This document shows, piece after piece, positions 7,407 through 15,980 of a DNA stretch of 64,000 bases. The position numbers were made by a program, and so were the translations under genes. The stretch is taken from contig JAGLGN010000022.1 in the NCBI GenBank assembly GCA_023144005.1, forward strand, positions 62,001-126,000. Reading direction: 5' to 3'. The notes beneath the pieces were generated by a model, which was given only the letters and a program-made list of their open reading frames with translations, was not told where the DNA came from and made no database searches. Source of the DNA: a bacterium. GTDB taxonomy: Bacteria > AUK180. The first letter of the stretch is position 1. Each line of letters begins with the position of its first letter.

Positions 7407-8441
7407 ATGAAGCTTTTTCGCTTCCTGATTTATTTCCTTTTGATCGCAATGTTTCAAAATTGCAGCTTCCATGAAAAGTTTATAAATACCACAATTACCT
7501 ATTCCGGCGGAATCCAACGGGAATGTCAGCTGAAAACGGCCGAAGCATCCGAGGATGTACAGAACGAGGACTCTTTCTCTGCGGACCTGGTCTTCGCCCG
7601 CTTATATTCTGCGTTTAGAGTTCCGAAAGGTCTGGGAAGATTTCCCGACGGCGGCCGTATTAAGAGCCGCTTTGCCATAGTTTCATTATACAGTTACAGC
7701 TTGAGTGATACGGTGCCGGAACATTTGATGGACTTCGACCTTCCCAAGTATTGTTCATTGCCCGTCCGAGTACATCTGGATCTTCGGGGTGATGTCATCC
7801 TGGTAAATCCTAAAACAAATACCTTCCTATACAATATTTCCTCAAAAAAGAAGATCGAATTGGGCAGATTAGGAAATTCCGCCCGTCTCTCACCCTCGGC
7901 TGACAGGGTTCTTTATGCGATGGATGATAATTTGTCTATTCTGGATATCGAAACCCTGCAAAGTCAGACGATATTTGAAGATCGGTATGTCTGTGGATTT
8001 TCATGGTCGTTTGACGGCAAAAGCGTCTATTTCAGTGATAATGAGAAAAAGATGTCCCGCTATGATCTTGATACGCAAAAGGAGCAGATCGTTGATGAAG
8101 CCGAAGCTTGTGACCGGTACATGGGAAATCAGAGTCTGGCGGGCATTTTTGGATTTCTGCCATATTCCTTCTGGGGACACCCTACGCCATTGGAATTGAA
8201 TCCCGCCTCTTTTAGAAAATATAAGAAAGACCTTATCAGAAAATACGGCAACCGCCATTACCGCTATGCCATCATGGAAAGGATCATTCTCGAGGAAGGC
8301 TTCACTTCCGCAGAAGTGATGTACGGAAAAATGGTGGAGCACAGAAAATCGCTTGACCAATCAGGAAAGATCTATTACAATTACTATCTGGAAGAAATGA
8401 AAGAGTTCATGGATTCCAGAAAAGAAATGGAGAGTAAATAG
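7407..8441 (+). CDS. Exported protein with TolB/WD40-like propeller repeats
   Basis: A 344-residue protein with a hydrophobic N-terminus (MKLFRFLIYFLLIAMFQNCSF). The cysteine at 19 lies where a lipobox would be, but FQNC is a poor lipobox, so the lipid anchor is uncertain. The middle (about 125-230) has repeating units such as LSPSADRVLYAMDDNLSILDIETL and FSWSFDGKSVYFSDNEKKMSRYDLDTQKE, typical of TolB-type propeller blades. The C-terminal third is charged and helical. Propellers of this kind usually bind partners in the periplasm; the role here is unknown. AGGGGG precedes the ATG, and the gene probably shares a transcript with the DUF2007 gene. Confidence 0.65.
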   Translation: MKLFRFLIYFLLIAMFQNCSFHEKFINTTITYSGGIQRECQLKTAEASEDVQNEDSFSADLVFARLYSAFRVPKGLGRFPDGGRIKSRFAIVSLYSYSLSDTVPEHLMDFDLPKYCSLPVRVHLDLRGDVILVNPKTNTFLYNISSKKKIELGRLGNSARLSPSADRVLYAMDDNLSILDIETLQSQTIFEDRYVCGFSWSFDGKSVYFSDNEKKMSRYDLDTQKEQIVDEAEACDRYMGNQSLAGIFGFLPYSFWGHPTPLELNPASFRKYKKDLIRKYGNRHYRYAIMERIILEEGFTSAEVMYGKMVEHRKSLDQSGKIYYNYYLEEMKEFMDSRKEMESK

Positions 8442-8483
8442 TTTTCTCCAGCTTCATTCCACGTACTTAGTCATTTTCCCGCT

Positions 8484-8512
8484 TGACTTTTAGCCAACAA
8501 CCTAGTATAATT
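8484..8512 (+). promoter_or_regulatory. Sigma-70 promoter of the dtxR-feo operon
   Basis: TTGACT (8484-8489), 17 bases, TATAAT (8507-8512). The -10 box sits inside CTAGTATAATTAG, whose outer CTA and TAG are symmetric, so a metal-regulator operator could overlap it. That is only a guess. Confidence 0.75.
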
Positions 8513-8555
8513 AGTATAGAATAGAGAATGTAGATGAGACTACAAAGGAGTGAAT

Positions 8556-9230
8556 ATGCTTTCAGAGAGCCTTGAAGATTATCTTGAATCCATCTTGATA
8601 CTAAAATATTCAAACAACACTGTCAGAATTAAAGACCTGGTGGAATACCACAATGTGAAGAATTCTTCCGTGGTCAATGCCATGAAAAGCCTTTCTGCTT
8701 CGGGACATGTGAATTATGAGAAGTACAGACAGATCGATCTTACCGAAACAGGATTGTGTCAGGCATCACGGCTATATTCCAAGCACCGGAACATCGCAAA
8801 ATTCTTTGAAAGTGTTCTTAAAATACCTTCGGATAAAGCCAGGAAAATGGCATGCGAGATCGAGCATCACATGGAAATGAACCATGTTGAGAAACTTAAT
8901 TGCCTGACAACATACCTTCTGGAGAAGAATATACAGGAAAAATTTACATGCGCAAAATCATCATATGGATTAAATGGGAATGAAGCGACAACACCTTTGG
9001 TACTACATAAAGAAGATTTCAGCGGTGTCTTTGTCAACTTCTCAAAAAAGGCGGTACGCGAGCGCCTTGCATGGATGAAACTCAATAAAGGAGAACGCTT
9101 TACTATCACGAGGATATCATTAGATGGAAGTATTATTGAGATACATCATGGCGGCGGTTACCATTCCATAAGCAGAGATGATGCTGAGGTGATACAGGTT
9201 ATGGAGGATAATAATGAAACTATTAAGTGA
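8556..9230 (+). CDS. DtxR/MntR-family metal-dependent repressor
   Basis: A 224-residue regulator. The N-terminal winged helix begins MLSESLEDYLESILIL, with the recognition region VKNSSVVNAMKSLSASGHV. The metal-binding and dimerisation domain contains the ACEIEHHME segment (Cys, Glu, His ligands of the family). A C-terminal FeoA/SH3-like domain seems to follow (GERFTITRISLDGSIIEI). It lies directly before feoA and overlaps it by 17 bases, so it most likely senses ferrous iron and represses its own feo operon. Fe versus Mn specificity is not settled. The start at 8556 is preferred because AAAGGAG (8544-8550) is spaced correctly; a GTG at 8550 is the alternative. Confidence 0.9.
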   Translation: MLSESLEDYLESILILKYSNNTVRIKDLVEYHNVKNSSVVNAMKSLSASGHVNYEKYRQIDLTETGLCQASRLYSKHRNIAKFFESVLKIPSDKARKMACEIEHHMEMNHVEKLNCLTTYLLEKNIQEKFTCAKSSYGLNGNEATTPLVLHKEDFSGVFVNFSKKAVRERLAWMKLNKGERFTITRISLDGSIIEIHHGGGYHSISRDDAEVIQVMEDNNETIK

Positions 9231-9450
9231 TACACTTTCCGGGCATAGATTTTTAGTGCAGCAAATAGACGGGGGCTGTAATTCGGTGCGCCGTATCAGC
9301 GAGATCGGTATTCGCTGCGGGAGTACTTTAACTGTTATTTCCAATTCGGGCCGCGGACAGATAGTGGTGAAGATCGGAAATATTAAGATAGGCCTGGGTC
9401 AGGGAATGGCAAAAAAAGTATTAGGAGATGACCTTGGAAAAGAAGATTGA
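9214..9450 (+). CDS. feoA: FeoA, ferrous iron transport accessory protein
   Basis: A 78-residue SH3-like protein of normal FeoA length. The pattern is LVQQIDGGCNSVRRISEIGIRCGSTLTVI, followed by VVKIGNIKIGLGQGMAKKVLG. FeoA is a small cytoplasmic partner of FeoB needed for Fe(II) uptake. It overlaps both the regulator upstream and feoB downstream, so all three are translated together. GGAGG of TATGGAGGATAAT lies nine bases before the ATG. Confidence 0.92.
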   Translation: MKLLSDTLSGHRFLVQQIDGGCNSVRRISEIGIRCGSTLTVISNSGRGQIVVKIGNIKIGLGQGMAKKVLGDDLGKED

Positions 9451-11425
9451 TCTAAGGGTAGCATTATTTGGTAATCCTAATTCTGGAAAAACCACTATTT
9501 TCAATGCCTTAACCGGGTCACATCAGCATGTGGGGAATTGGTCAGGGGTTACGGTTGATTCGAAACTGGGAATGCTGAAGGGGGGCAAGGAAAGAGTGGA
9601 GCTTGTTGACCTTCCAGGTGCTTATTCCTTAACTCCGAATTCTCCCGATGAGGTAGTGGTCCGAGATGCTCTGATGTCCGGGACATTTGACTGTATCGTT
9701 TGTATCATAGATGCTAATAATGTCGAAAGAAATCTTTATCCTATGATCCAACTTCTGGAATTCTCCGACAAACCAGTGATCCTGGTCCTCAATATGATGG
9801 ATGAGGTTGAGAGTACCGGACACTTCTTTGATATCGAAAAGATAGCGGAGGCGTTAAGGGTGAAAGTGATCCCTGCAGCTGCTATTGACGGCAGGGGTAT
9901 TCCGGAATTGAGGGAAGCCATCATTTCTCCGCCGGAAGGAAACGATTTCAAATTACTCTACGACACCACCATTGAACGGCAGATCTGCCGAATTCTTCGA
10001 CTGAAAAGCTTTGAAGCAGATCATGAGGATGCGCATTGGACCGCTTTAAAAGTTCTGGAAAGAGATCCTCAGGTAATGAAGAGTTTGAAAAGCAAATCCT
10101 ACTTCAGCGATCTAAGAAAAATTCAAAATTCCTCTGACCGTGATCTAGGACGCCCATCGCCCGTTCATATAGGTGAATACCGGCACGGATTGATAAGGGG
10201 TCTGGTCGCGGAGTCCATAAAGCATACTGAGAAAAAGACTGACAATATTGAATTTGCTGATGCATTTGATCATGTAATAACAAATCCATGGGTGGGGATC
10301 CCGCTTTTCATTGTTATTATCTTTCTTATTTTCCAGCTGGTTTTCAAATTGGGCACTCCCCTTCAGGAGATGATAGGCGGTTTCTTCTCCTGGTCATCTA
10401 TTCATATAACACAATTCTTTGCTTCAATTTCTACCCCCGCATGGCTGACATCTCTCATTGTTAATGGGCTTATTGCCGGTGTCGGCGGTGTTCTGAGTTT
10501 TCTCCCTAATATCATGATACTCTTTTTTCTTATGTCATATCTCGAGGATACCGGTTATATGGCGCGTGCTGCTTTTGTTATGGACGGGGTTATGCATAAG
10601 ATGGGGCTTCACGGAAAATCCTTTATTCCCATGATCCTGGGTTTTGGATGTAATGTTCCTGCGATAATGGCGGCAAGAACCCTTGAAACGAGAAAAGACA
10701 GGATATTGACGGTCCTTGTGAACCCATTCATGTCCTGCTCTGCGAGATTGCCCATATATGTCCTTTTCGCCGGTGCCTTTTTTACCAAGCATCAGGGCTT
10801 TATCGTATTTTCGATATACATGATAGGCATCATTATTGCTGTTTTTTCCGCCCGTCTTTTTAAGGGCTTGTTCTTTAAAGAAGAGGATATTCCGTTGATC
10901 ATCGAACTTCCTCCTTTCCGAATGCCGAAACTTGTTAATTCCATTTTGCATATGTGGTTAAAGGCCCGGTCTTTCATATATAAAGCGGGAACTGTAATCG
11001 TTGCCGGCGTGGTGATCGTATGGTTCCTTTCCAGCGTTCCTTTCGGAGTGGAATACGCCAGTGAGGAAAGCTTCCTGGGCGTGATCGGCCGGGCTATCGC
11101 CCCGATCTTCCATCCTGCCGGCCTTGGTGATTGGAAGATAGTTGTCGCATTGATCTTCGGGATAATCGCAAAAGAAGAGGTCGTGGCTATTTTAGGGACA
11201 TTGCTTCCGACTGCCGGCCAAACGCTATCCGAAGCCCTTCATTTGTTTTTTACACCGGTGACCGCATTCGGGTTTATGATACTCACACTGGTGTATACCC
11301 CTTGCTTTGCCACGCTTGGCGTAATGAAGAAAGAGATAGGGTTGAAATGGACGATGTTCAGCGTGTTCTATGGACTCCTTCTGGGCTGGGTATTGGCAAC
11401 ATTGATAAATATTATTTTCAGTTGA
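9434..11425 (+). CDS. feoB: FeoB, ferrous iron transporter
   Basis: An inner-membrane Fe(II) permease of about 663 residues with a cytosolic G domain. GNPNSGKT (G1), DLPGAYS (G3) and the NMMD G4 motif are present, followed by membrane segments. The two Gate-type motifs include GFGCNVPAIMAARTLETRKDR and NPFMSCSARLPIYVLFAG. The protein is shorter than the E. coli one (773) but in the normal range. AGGAG at 9423-9427 abuts the ATG at 9428, but stands six bases before the TTG at 9434 (TTGGAAAAGAAG). I therefore prefer the TTG; the ATG adds two residues. It is the last gene of the dtxR-feoA-feoB operon. Confidence 0.95.
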   Translation: MEKKIDLRVALFGNPNSGKTTIFNALTGSHQHVGNWSGVTVDSKLGMLKGGKERVELVDLPGAYSLTPNSPDEVVVRDALMSGTFDCIVCIIDANNVERNLYPMIQLLEFSDKPVILVLNMMDEVESTGHFFDIEKIAEALRVKVIPAAAIDGRGIPELREAIISPPEGNDFKLLYDTTIERQICRILRLKSFEADHEDAHWTALKVLERDPQVMKSLKSKSYFSDLRKIQNSSDRDLGRPSPVHIGEYRHGLIRGLVAESIKHTEKKTDNIEFADAFDHVITNPWVGIPLFIVIIFLIFQLVFKLGTPLQEMIGGFFSWSSIHITQFFASISTPAWLTSLIVNGLIAGVGGVLSFLPNIMILFFLMSYLEDTGYMARAAFVMDGVMHKMGLHGKSFIPMILGFGCNVPAIMAARTLETRKDRILTVLVNPFMSCSARLPIYVLFAGAFFTKHQGFIVFSIYMIGIIIAVFSARLFKGLFFKEEDIPLIIELPPFRMPKLVNSILHMWLKARSFIYKAGTVIVAGVVIVWFLSSVPFGVEYASEESFLGVIGRAIAPIFHPAGLGDWKIVVALIFGIIAKEEVVAILGTLLPTAGQTLSEALHLFFTPVTAFGFMILTLVYTPCFATLGVMKKEIGLKWTMFSVFYGLLLGWVLATLINIIFS

Positions 11426-11441
11426 GTTAGTGCTCTTATTT

Positions 11442-11468
11442 ATGGATCAGAACACTGTTCTGATCCAT
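11442..11468. terminator. Perfect palindrome after feoB, two MITE ends head to head
   Basis: ATGGATCAGAACA and TGTTCTGATCCAT flank a single C, giving 13-base arms. Each arm is the MITE terminal repeat. It lies 17 bases after the feoB stop and is followed by CTTTTC, so it may act as a weak transcription end as well as being a repeat relic. Confidence 0.5.
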
Positions 11469-11737
11469 CTTTTCATTATTAACATATGCTTTTTTCACAT
11501 CATTTCATGATGTTCAAAAAGAAAGATAGTATATTATTTAATTGAGTTTTGATCCGTATTTGCTCTCATGTCATTTTTTGCGACGATACTCACCACGGCC
11601 ATCATTCATTAAAATCCCAAAACTCGTTAGCTTTCGCTCACTCAGACAATTGGATATTTTCGGCTTCGCCACCATTCATTCATGCCGTTAAAAATGTCAA
11701 TGTCGCTTAAACGGTTCAAAACTCTTTTGGGTTGGTC

Positions 11738-11862
11738 GCCCGGCGCTGCCGGGCTCCCGGTGAACGGATGCGGGAAGGAAATAAAGAAATAGTTAACATA
11801 TTTATGAATTAGAACACTTGCTCCTTTCGGAACTCTCGGTTGGGCGCACGGCTGCGCCGTGC
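11738..11862. repeat. Pair of related GC hairpins with a compensated base pair
   Basis: GCCCGGC/GCCGGGC with loop GCT (11738-11754) and GCACGGC/GCCGTGC with loop TGC (11846-11862) share a GGTTGG upstream block. One C-G pair in the first is A-T in the second, so the stem is kept while the bases change. Confidence 0.55.
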
Positions 11863-11936
11863 TCGAGTGTGGGGGAGAAACAGAGAAAAGAGAGTAGAAA
11901 AAAACGAATAGAAGGAAAAGGAAAGATAAGCACAGC

Positions 11937-12078
11937 CGTAACCTGAAAATCGCTATTTCGTTTAACACTTTAATTCTCCTGTTCCAATCATATCGTGCCG
12001 CACCCCAATCAAGATAGGGGACATGACGTACGCCGCCGGCGTTCGTCTGTCCCGATGTAAAAGTTCCAAGCAAAGAGT
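11937..12078 (-). repeat. Second dispersed repeat, copy 1 (about 145 bp)
   Basis: Read on the minus strand this contains TTGGAACTTTTACATCGGG, then GGCGTACGTCATGTCCC, then TTGGGGTGCGGC, and ends TTACGGCTGTGC. It is closely similar along its length to 27773-27917 on the plus strand. No coding frame is shared between the two copies beyond a short stretch. Confidence 0.8.
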
Positions 12079-12111
12079 TGACAGGAAGCGGAGCGTGTAA
12101 ACTCTTTGCCC

Positions 12112-12927
12112 CTAGAACCCCGTCATTACCTTCATGCGGGCTTCATGCTTCATCTCCGGAGTTGCGGAGAAACCCACTTCTTTATAAACCGGATTTTCCC
12201 AGTCCCCGTACATCGGATTGGGAAATACCAGGAATCGTGTCCCGAAAAGCTGCTGATTGTCCTTGACCAGCATTTTTCTTGCGGCAGCGTCTTTGTTTTC
12301 AAAGATATTCGTAAGATCGTTCAGATTGTCTCCCATGAGCAGTACGATCTCATGGTCTTTTTTAATAATATCTCGTCTGGGCTCTTTGCTTCTTTCCCGT
12401 GATCTGGTCATCACATGTTCATCATCCGCAAAGGGAAAACCCTTATCCTGAAGATTCTTCACGGTGGCGGCTTTAAGGTGATCTTTTCTGTTCGTGACAT
12501 AGAATACCACGCCGTCATTCGCTTCGATGTATTTACAGAATTCCAATGCCCCCGGCATTGCCAGAGCACGCGCGAAATTGCACCATTGATCCCATTGATC
12601 GGGGTAGCCGGAGCTTTGAATGATCATCTCGACCTGATAGGGAGTATTATCCAATACCGTTTCGTCTACATCAACAACTACCGCCAGCTTCTTGTTCCCT
12701 TCCCCGCATTTCTCCTTCTCCATATTGAATATCATTTTTCCCATGGCGAAGGTTTGATAGCATATTGCCGCATATTCTCCTGAGGTCTGCGTGTACATGA
12801 CGGCCAATTCAGTCGGGTTCCCTTTAATAACAGTTGCATTATCTCTATTGTCGTAGGAGAATTTGCATCCTGCAAAGAGTATAATAATAAAAGCTGTGAG
12901 CGCAATGATCCGAAGATGTGTTTTCAT
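12112..12927 (-). CDS. Class C acid phosphatase, lipoprotein e(P4)-like
   Basis: A 271-residue lipoprotein. The signal peptide ends in the lipobox LFAGC with Cys21 as the lipid anchor. The HAD nucleophile motif is D86-V-D-E-T90 in VVVDVDETVLDNTP. A VFYVTNRKD motif and an MGDNLNDL motif complete the HAD core. Families of this type hydrolyse 5'-nucleotides (NMN in the Haemophilus e(P4) case) and other phosphomonoesters at the cell surface, so a nutrient-scavenging role is inferred. AGGAG is spaced six bases before the ATG, with a good promoter upstream. It is a single-gene unit. Confidence 0.9.
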   Translation of the reverse strand: MKTHLRIIALTAFIIILFAGCKFSYDNRDNATVIKGNPTELAVMYTQTSGEYAAICYQTFAMGKMIFNMEKEKCGEGNKKLAVVVDVDETVLDNTPYQVEMIIQSSGYPDQWDQWCNFARALAMPGALEFCKYIEANDGVVFYVTNRKDHLKAATVKNLQDKGFPFADDEHVMTRSRERSKEPRRDIIKKDHEIVLLMGDNLNDLTNIFENKDAAARKMLVKDNQQLFGTRFLVFPNPMYGDWENPVYKEVGFSATPEMKHEARMKVMTGF

Positions 12928-12946
12928 GGTTGACTCCTGTATGGAG

Positions 12947-12974
12947 ATTATAACTTATTTCATTGAAAGTTCAA
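12947..12974 (-). promoter_or_regulatory. Sigma-70 promoter of the acid phosphatase
   Basis: On the minus strand TTGAAC (12974-12969), 16 bases, TATAAT (12952-12947). The ATG is at 12927. Confidence 0.75.
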
Positions 12975-12980
12975 AAAAGA

Positions 12981-13005
12981 GTTTTAATCGTGTAACGATT
13001 AAAAC
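12981..13005. repeat. Perfect 11-bp inverted repeat in a divergent intergenic region
   Basis: GTTTTAATCGT (12981-12991) and ACGATTAAAAC (12995-13005) are separated by GTA. It lies seven bases above the -35 box of the phosphatase, in the region between divergent genes. It could be a regulator site or a hairpin; there is no T-run to make it a terminator. Confidence 0.55.
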
Positions 13006-13011
13006 GTGTGA

Positions 13012-13075
13012 AGTGTGAAGTGTGAGGTGGGCAAGTAGAAGGTGATAGGATGATAGGTTTGTAGGTGGAGAAATA
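13012..13075. repeat. Simple-sequence tract (GTGAAGTGTGAAG type)
   Basis: Short near-repeats of GTGTGAA, followed by GGTGATAGGATGATAGG, give no coding frame. Inverted counterparts occur at 43659-43690 and 47050-47175. Confidence 0.45.
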
Positions 13076-13204
13076 GTGAAGAGAAAGAATAAGGGAAATT
13101 GTTATTTGATTTTCTTACGTTAAACATTACACATCACACGCGTTCTCCGCGTTTTGACTGGAAAAATATACAAGAAATTTGTATAATTCAGAATGGAGTT
13201 GATT

Positions 13205-13792
13205 ATGAAAGAGAAACGCTCATTTATTTCTGCTGTAATTACCGGCTTACTGCTTCTTTTGTTCTTGCCTGCCTGCGTTGTCTCACAGCATCCGCTTTCA
13301 CCGGTGGAAAAAGGCCGTACTCCGCATTGGTTCGAAGGCAGCTGGGAGCAGATCGACGGCGACGATGAAATAACTTTTTTAAGAGACAAGGCTTCCCGTA
13401 CCTATACAATGATCACTTCAGACGGGAAGGATACCAATCTTTGTCATCTGACCAGAGTGAAAGGCGGCTATATCGTAAATATAAAATACGATATATCAGA
13501 GGAAAAAAAGTTAAAGGAATCTGATGCCTTTGCGGATCTTAAGAGTGTTTACTTCTTTCTCTACATAAAAAGGAAAGGCAAGAAATTATATATGCATAAA
13601 TTGGAAACGAAGTACTTCGCCGACGCAATAAATGATAAGCGTTTGATAGGGGAAACTGAGGACAATGGAGAAGATGGCCTAGTAGTATTGAAGGATGTAT
13701 CCGGGAATATGAAAAAAGAGATCAATAAATATATTAAAAAAGGGATCCCAAGTGAGAAAATAGATGTATATATGGAGTCGAAAAATGAATAA
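13205..13792 (+). CDS. Hypothetical lipoprotein
   Basis: I do not recognise a family. The 195-residue protein has a signal peptide and the lipobox FLPAC. Its mature part is charged, with a WFEGSWEQIDGDDEITFLRDK opening that resembles small lipocalin-like or stress-type lipoproteins. The ATG at 13205 is chosen because GGAG (13195-13198) is correctly spaced; the in-frame ATG at 13193 contains that ribosome-binding site itself. A TATAAT lies at 13181-13186. The stop overlaps the start of the uridine kinase by eight bases, so this gene probably heads the udk operon. Confidence 0.7.
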   Translation: MKEKRSFISAVITGLLLLLFLPACVVSQHPLSPVEKGRTPHWFEGSWEQIDGDDEITFLRDKASRTYTMITSDGKDTNLCHLTRVKGGYIVNIKYDISEEKKLKESDAFADLKSVYFFLYIKRKGKKLYMHKLETKYFADAINDKRLIGETEDNGEDGLVVLKDVSGNMKKEINKYIKKGIPSEKIDVYMESKNE

Positions 13793-14393
13793 GCCCTTTA
13801 TTATAGGTATCGCTGGCGGAACCGGCTCCGGGAAGACCACGGTTGCCCGCAAGATCCACGAGATCATGAAACAGAACATGGTCGTTATTTATCAGGATTC
13901 ATATTACACCGATATGCGGGATATCCCTGTAGATGAAAGAAATTATGATCACCCGAATGCATTTGATACAGATCTTCTGATAACTCAGATAAAACAGTTA
14001 AAAAAGGGAGAGCCCATCGAGGTTCCCATATATGATTTTAAAACTCATAGCAGGAAAGAGAAGACCCAATCCCTGACGGTCGCGCCGGTCGTTGTTCTTG
14101 AAGGGATCCTCATCTTCCATTTCCCCGAACTTCGCGAACTGATGGATTTCAAGATCTATGTGGATACTCCGTCCGATATACGCCTTTCCAGAAGAATAAC
14201 GAGAGATATCAAAGAAAGAGGCCGTGATATGGATTCGGTAATGAAACAGTATCTCTCAACTGTCAGGCCTATGCATATTGAATTTGTGTCGCCTTCAAAG
14301 AAATTTGCCGATATAATCGTTCCTGAGGGCGGGTACAATGAGAGGGCGATCGATTTTATGGTCTCTTCGCTGAAACATAAATGGAATCTTTAG
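13785..14393 (+). CDS. udk: Uridine kinase
   Basis: A 202-residue NTP-dependent kinase of the pyrimidine salvage pathway (uridine/cytidine to UMP/CMP). The Walker A motif GGTGSGKT is at residues 11-18. NYDHPNAFD, PIYDFKTHSR and VVVLEGILIF are all characteristic of Udk, and a lid arginine region DIRLSRRITRDIKERGRD follows. The length matches the family. The start ATG at 13785 fits the family N-terminus; an in-frame ATG at 13764 would add seven unusual residues. It shares its transcript with the upstream lipoprotein gene. Confidence 0.93.
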   Translation: MNKPFIIGIAGGTGSGKTTVARKIHEIMKQNMVVIYQDSYYTDMRDIPVDERNYDHPNAFDTDLLITQIKQLKKGEPIEVPIYDFKTHSRKEKTQSLTVAPVVVLEGILIFHFPELRELMDFKIYVDTPSDIRLSRRITRDIKERGRDMDSVMKQYLSTVRPMHIEFVSPSKKFADIIVPEGGYNERAIDFMVSSLKHKWNL

Positions 14394-14402
14394 GAGAAAA
14401 CA

Positions 14403-14819
14403 ATGAGATATAAGAAGAAGGACGGAGCGATTGCTGCTATCTTCAATGACGGCGATGATCCTATCCGAGAATTGAATCGTATCGCAGAAGAAAGCGGTTC
14501 GAATCTAAGCATTATATCCGCCGTGGGAATGATAGAGAACCCGGAACTTGGTTTCTTTAACGGAAAAAGTTATGAGAGAAAGATATTTCGCGGATGTTTT
14601 GAATTGCTTGCTTATTCAGGCACTATTGTGAAGGGTGCCGAGGAGTATGCTGCGCATATTCATGCTATGATAGGAGATCATAAGCATAATGTCTACGGCG
14701 GACATCTTTTCTCGGGGAAAGTAAAACTCATGCATGAGATAGTCCTGGAAATATTACCTATGGAATTTACCAAAACCAAGAGCGATAGTCAAACGGGGTT
14801 AATGCTTTGGGATCTATAA
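14403..14819 (+). CDS. PPC (DUF296) domain protein
   Basis: A 138-residue single-domain protein of the plant-and-prokaryote-conserved (PPC/PCC) family. The family pattern is visible as ISAVGMIENPELGFF, then the metal-binding-like HIHAMIGDHKHNVYGGHL. Plant members carry AT-hooks and bind DNA; bacterial single-domain members form trimers and their role is unknown. GGAG of TAGGAGAAAACA precedes the ATG. The 3' end overlaps the next gene by 13 bases, so a link with that PP-loop enzyme is possible. Confidence 0.85.
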   Translation: MRYKKKDGAIAAIFNDGDDPIRELNRIAEESGSNLSIISAVGMIENPELGFFNGKSYERKIFRGCFELLAYSGTIVKGAEEYAAHIHAMIGDHKHNVYGGHLFSGKVKLMHEIVLEILPMEFTKTKSDSQTGLMLWDL

Positions 14820-15778
14820 GGGCCGCAATTCTATTTTCCGGCGGCCTTGATTCCCTTTTGGCATACAGGATCGTTGAGAAACAGGGAGTAGAAGCAATAG
14901 CTATCATTTTTGCTACCCCGTTTTTTCCACCGGACAAAGCAATCCATCTGGCAGAAGTAAACTCGCTGAAATTCAGAGTAATTGATATTTCCGATACCTA
15001 CTTGAAAGAGGTGCTCATTTCCCCCGAACATGGCTACGGCAAGAGGGTTAATCCCTGTATTGACTGTCATCTGTTCATGATCCGGGCCGTGGGCCGTCTT
15101 ATAGACCGGGGAGAATTTGATTTTCTGGTCACCGGTGAAGTGGTCGGCCAACGGCCCATGTCTCAAACGATGAGAGCGATCAAGGATATCGGAGTAAAGA
15201 GCGGCTTTGAGGAGCTGGTCCTCCGCCCCTTATCCGCCAAACTTCTGGATGAGACTTTAGCGGAAAAGAACGGCTGGGTCAAAAGAGAAGATCTTTTTGC
15301 GATAGAGGGGAGAAGCCGAGCTGTTCAAATAGAACTGGCAGATAAATACGGCCTCAAAAAATATTCTTCTCCAGCGGGCGGGTGTCTCTTGACCGATCCT
15401 GGATTTTCCCGTCGGGCACGAGTAATATTGGATCATTTTACGCCACCTGAGGCAATTTATTTTGAAGCGGTGAAATGGGGTCGGATTTTCCATATAGGAA
15501 CCTCTATTATTATTATCGGAAGGAATAAAAGCGACAATGATATGCTACGTTCATTAATTATCCCGGAAGCTGTGTTCTTTGAGACCATTAATGTGCCGGG
15601 TCCCGATGCTCTGCTTATCTCATATGAGGGCGAAGCCGATCCGAGTGCCTGTTTCCCGGTATTGGCTAGATACGCTGACGGGCCAACGGGTGCGGAGATA
15701 GTACTGGAATACACTTATAATGGTGTTTCAAAGAAGGTGTCCGTGAAGAAAAAACCGATAGAAATAAACCCCATTTGA
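14807..15778 (+). CDS. PP-loop ATPase, MnmA/ThiI-related sulfur-transfer enzyme
   Basis: A 323-residue enzyme. The PP-loop S11-G-G-L-D-S16 binds ATP for substrate adenylation. C84-I-D-C87 and C193 in AGGCLLTDP are placed like the catalytic and ligand cysteines of tRNA thiolation enzymes. The C-terminal part, from about 205, resembles the DUF814/NFACT-R-like module linked to such enzymes in some bacteria. I infer transfer of sulfur to tRNA or another nucleotide-containing substrate; the exact base is not known. The start lies inside the 3' end of the PPC gene. The cobalamin operon promoter overlaps its stop codon. Confidence 0.75.
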   Translation: MGSIRAAILFSGGLDSLLAYRIVEKQGVEAIAIIFATPFFPPDKAIHLAEVNSLKFRVIDISDTYLKEVLISPEHGYGKRVNPCIDCHLFMIRAVGRLIDRGEFDFLVTGEVVGQRPMSQTMRAIKDIGVKSGFEELVLRPLSAKLLDETLAEKNGWVKREDLFAIEGRSRAVQIELADKYGLKKYSSPAGGCLLTDPGFSRRARVILDHFTPPEAIYFEAVKWGRIFHIGTSIIIIGRNKSDNDMLRSLIIPEAVFFETINVPGPDALLISYEGEADPSACFPVLARYADGPTGAEIVLEYTYNGVSKKVSVKKKPIEINPI

Positions 15779-15803
15779 TATAGGGGTAATAAAAAGTTAT
15801 AAT
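15775..15803 (+). promoter_or_regulatory. Sigma-70 promoter of the cobalamin uptake operon
   Basis: TTGATA (15775-15780), 17 bases, TATAAT (15798-15803). Its -35 box overlaps the stop codon of the upstream gene, and the start falls just before the riboswitch. Confidence 0.75.
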
Positions 15804-15810
15804 CAGCAAT

Positions 15811-15962
15811 GTTTTGATTTATTAGAAGCCGATGAAAGAGGAATGCGGTGAAAATCCGCAGCTGTCCCCGCAACTGTATGGGATACGAAACCTTCATACC
15901 ACCGGAAACGGGAAGGGAAGGTGTAGGCCAGATTCCCAAGCCAGGATATTCTGATTCGGCTA
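15811..15962 (+). promoter_or_regulatory. Cobalamin riboswitch
   Basis: The conserved core is clear: GCGGTGAAAATCCGC at 15845-15859, then GCTGTCCCCGCAACTGTA. Further on CCACCGGAAACGGG and the B12 box AGCCAGGATATTCTG follow. GCCGA (15828-15832) can pair with TCGGC near 15956-15960 to close the element. A riboswitch of this type binds adenosyl- or hydroxocobalamin and lowers expression when the cofactor is plentiful. Translation control is likely, because the ribosome-binding site (CGGAGG at 15971-15976) follows within about ten bases and no terminator hairpin is visible. Confidence 0.92.
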
Positions 15963-15980
15963 TTACTGTACGGAGGATAC

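Larger units (their letters stand above)
11426..12111. other. Gene-free, repeat-filled stretch
   Basis: Beyond the palindrome this stretch holds a solitary MITE end (11799-11819), two related GC-rich hairpins (11738-11754 and 11846-11862) and a copy of the 145-bp repeat (11937-12078). The frame open on the minus strand from 12073 to 11642 is built entirely of these repeats, and I do not regard it as a gene. Confidence 0.65.

Noticed and set aside
8500-8515. CTAGTATAATTAG as a DtxR operator
   Set aside because: Only three outer bases are symmetric and the centre is the -10 box; not enough to call an operator.
11642-12073. 143-codon frame on the minus strand
   Set aside because: It runs through the 145-bp repeat, a MITE end and a GC hairpin. 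The amino-acid composition follows the repeats and there is no ribosome-binding site.
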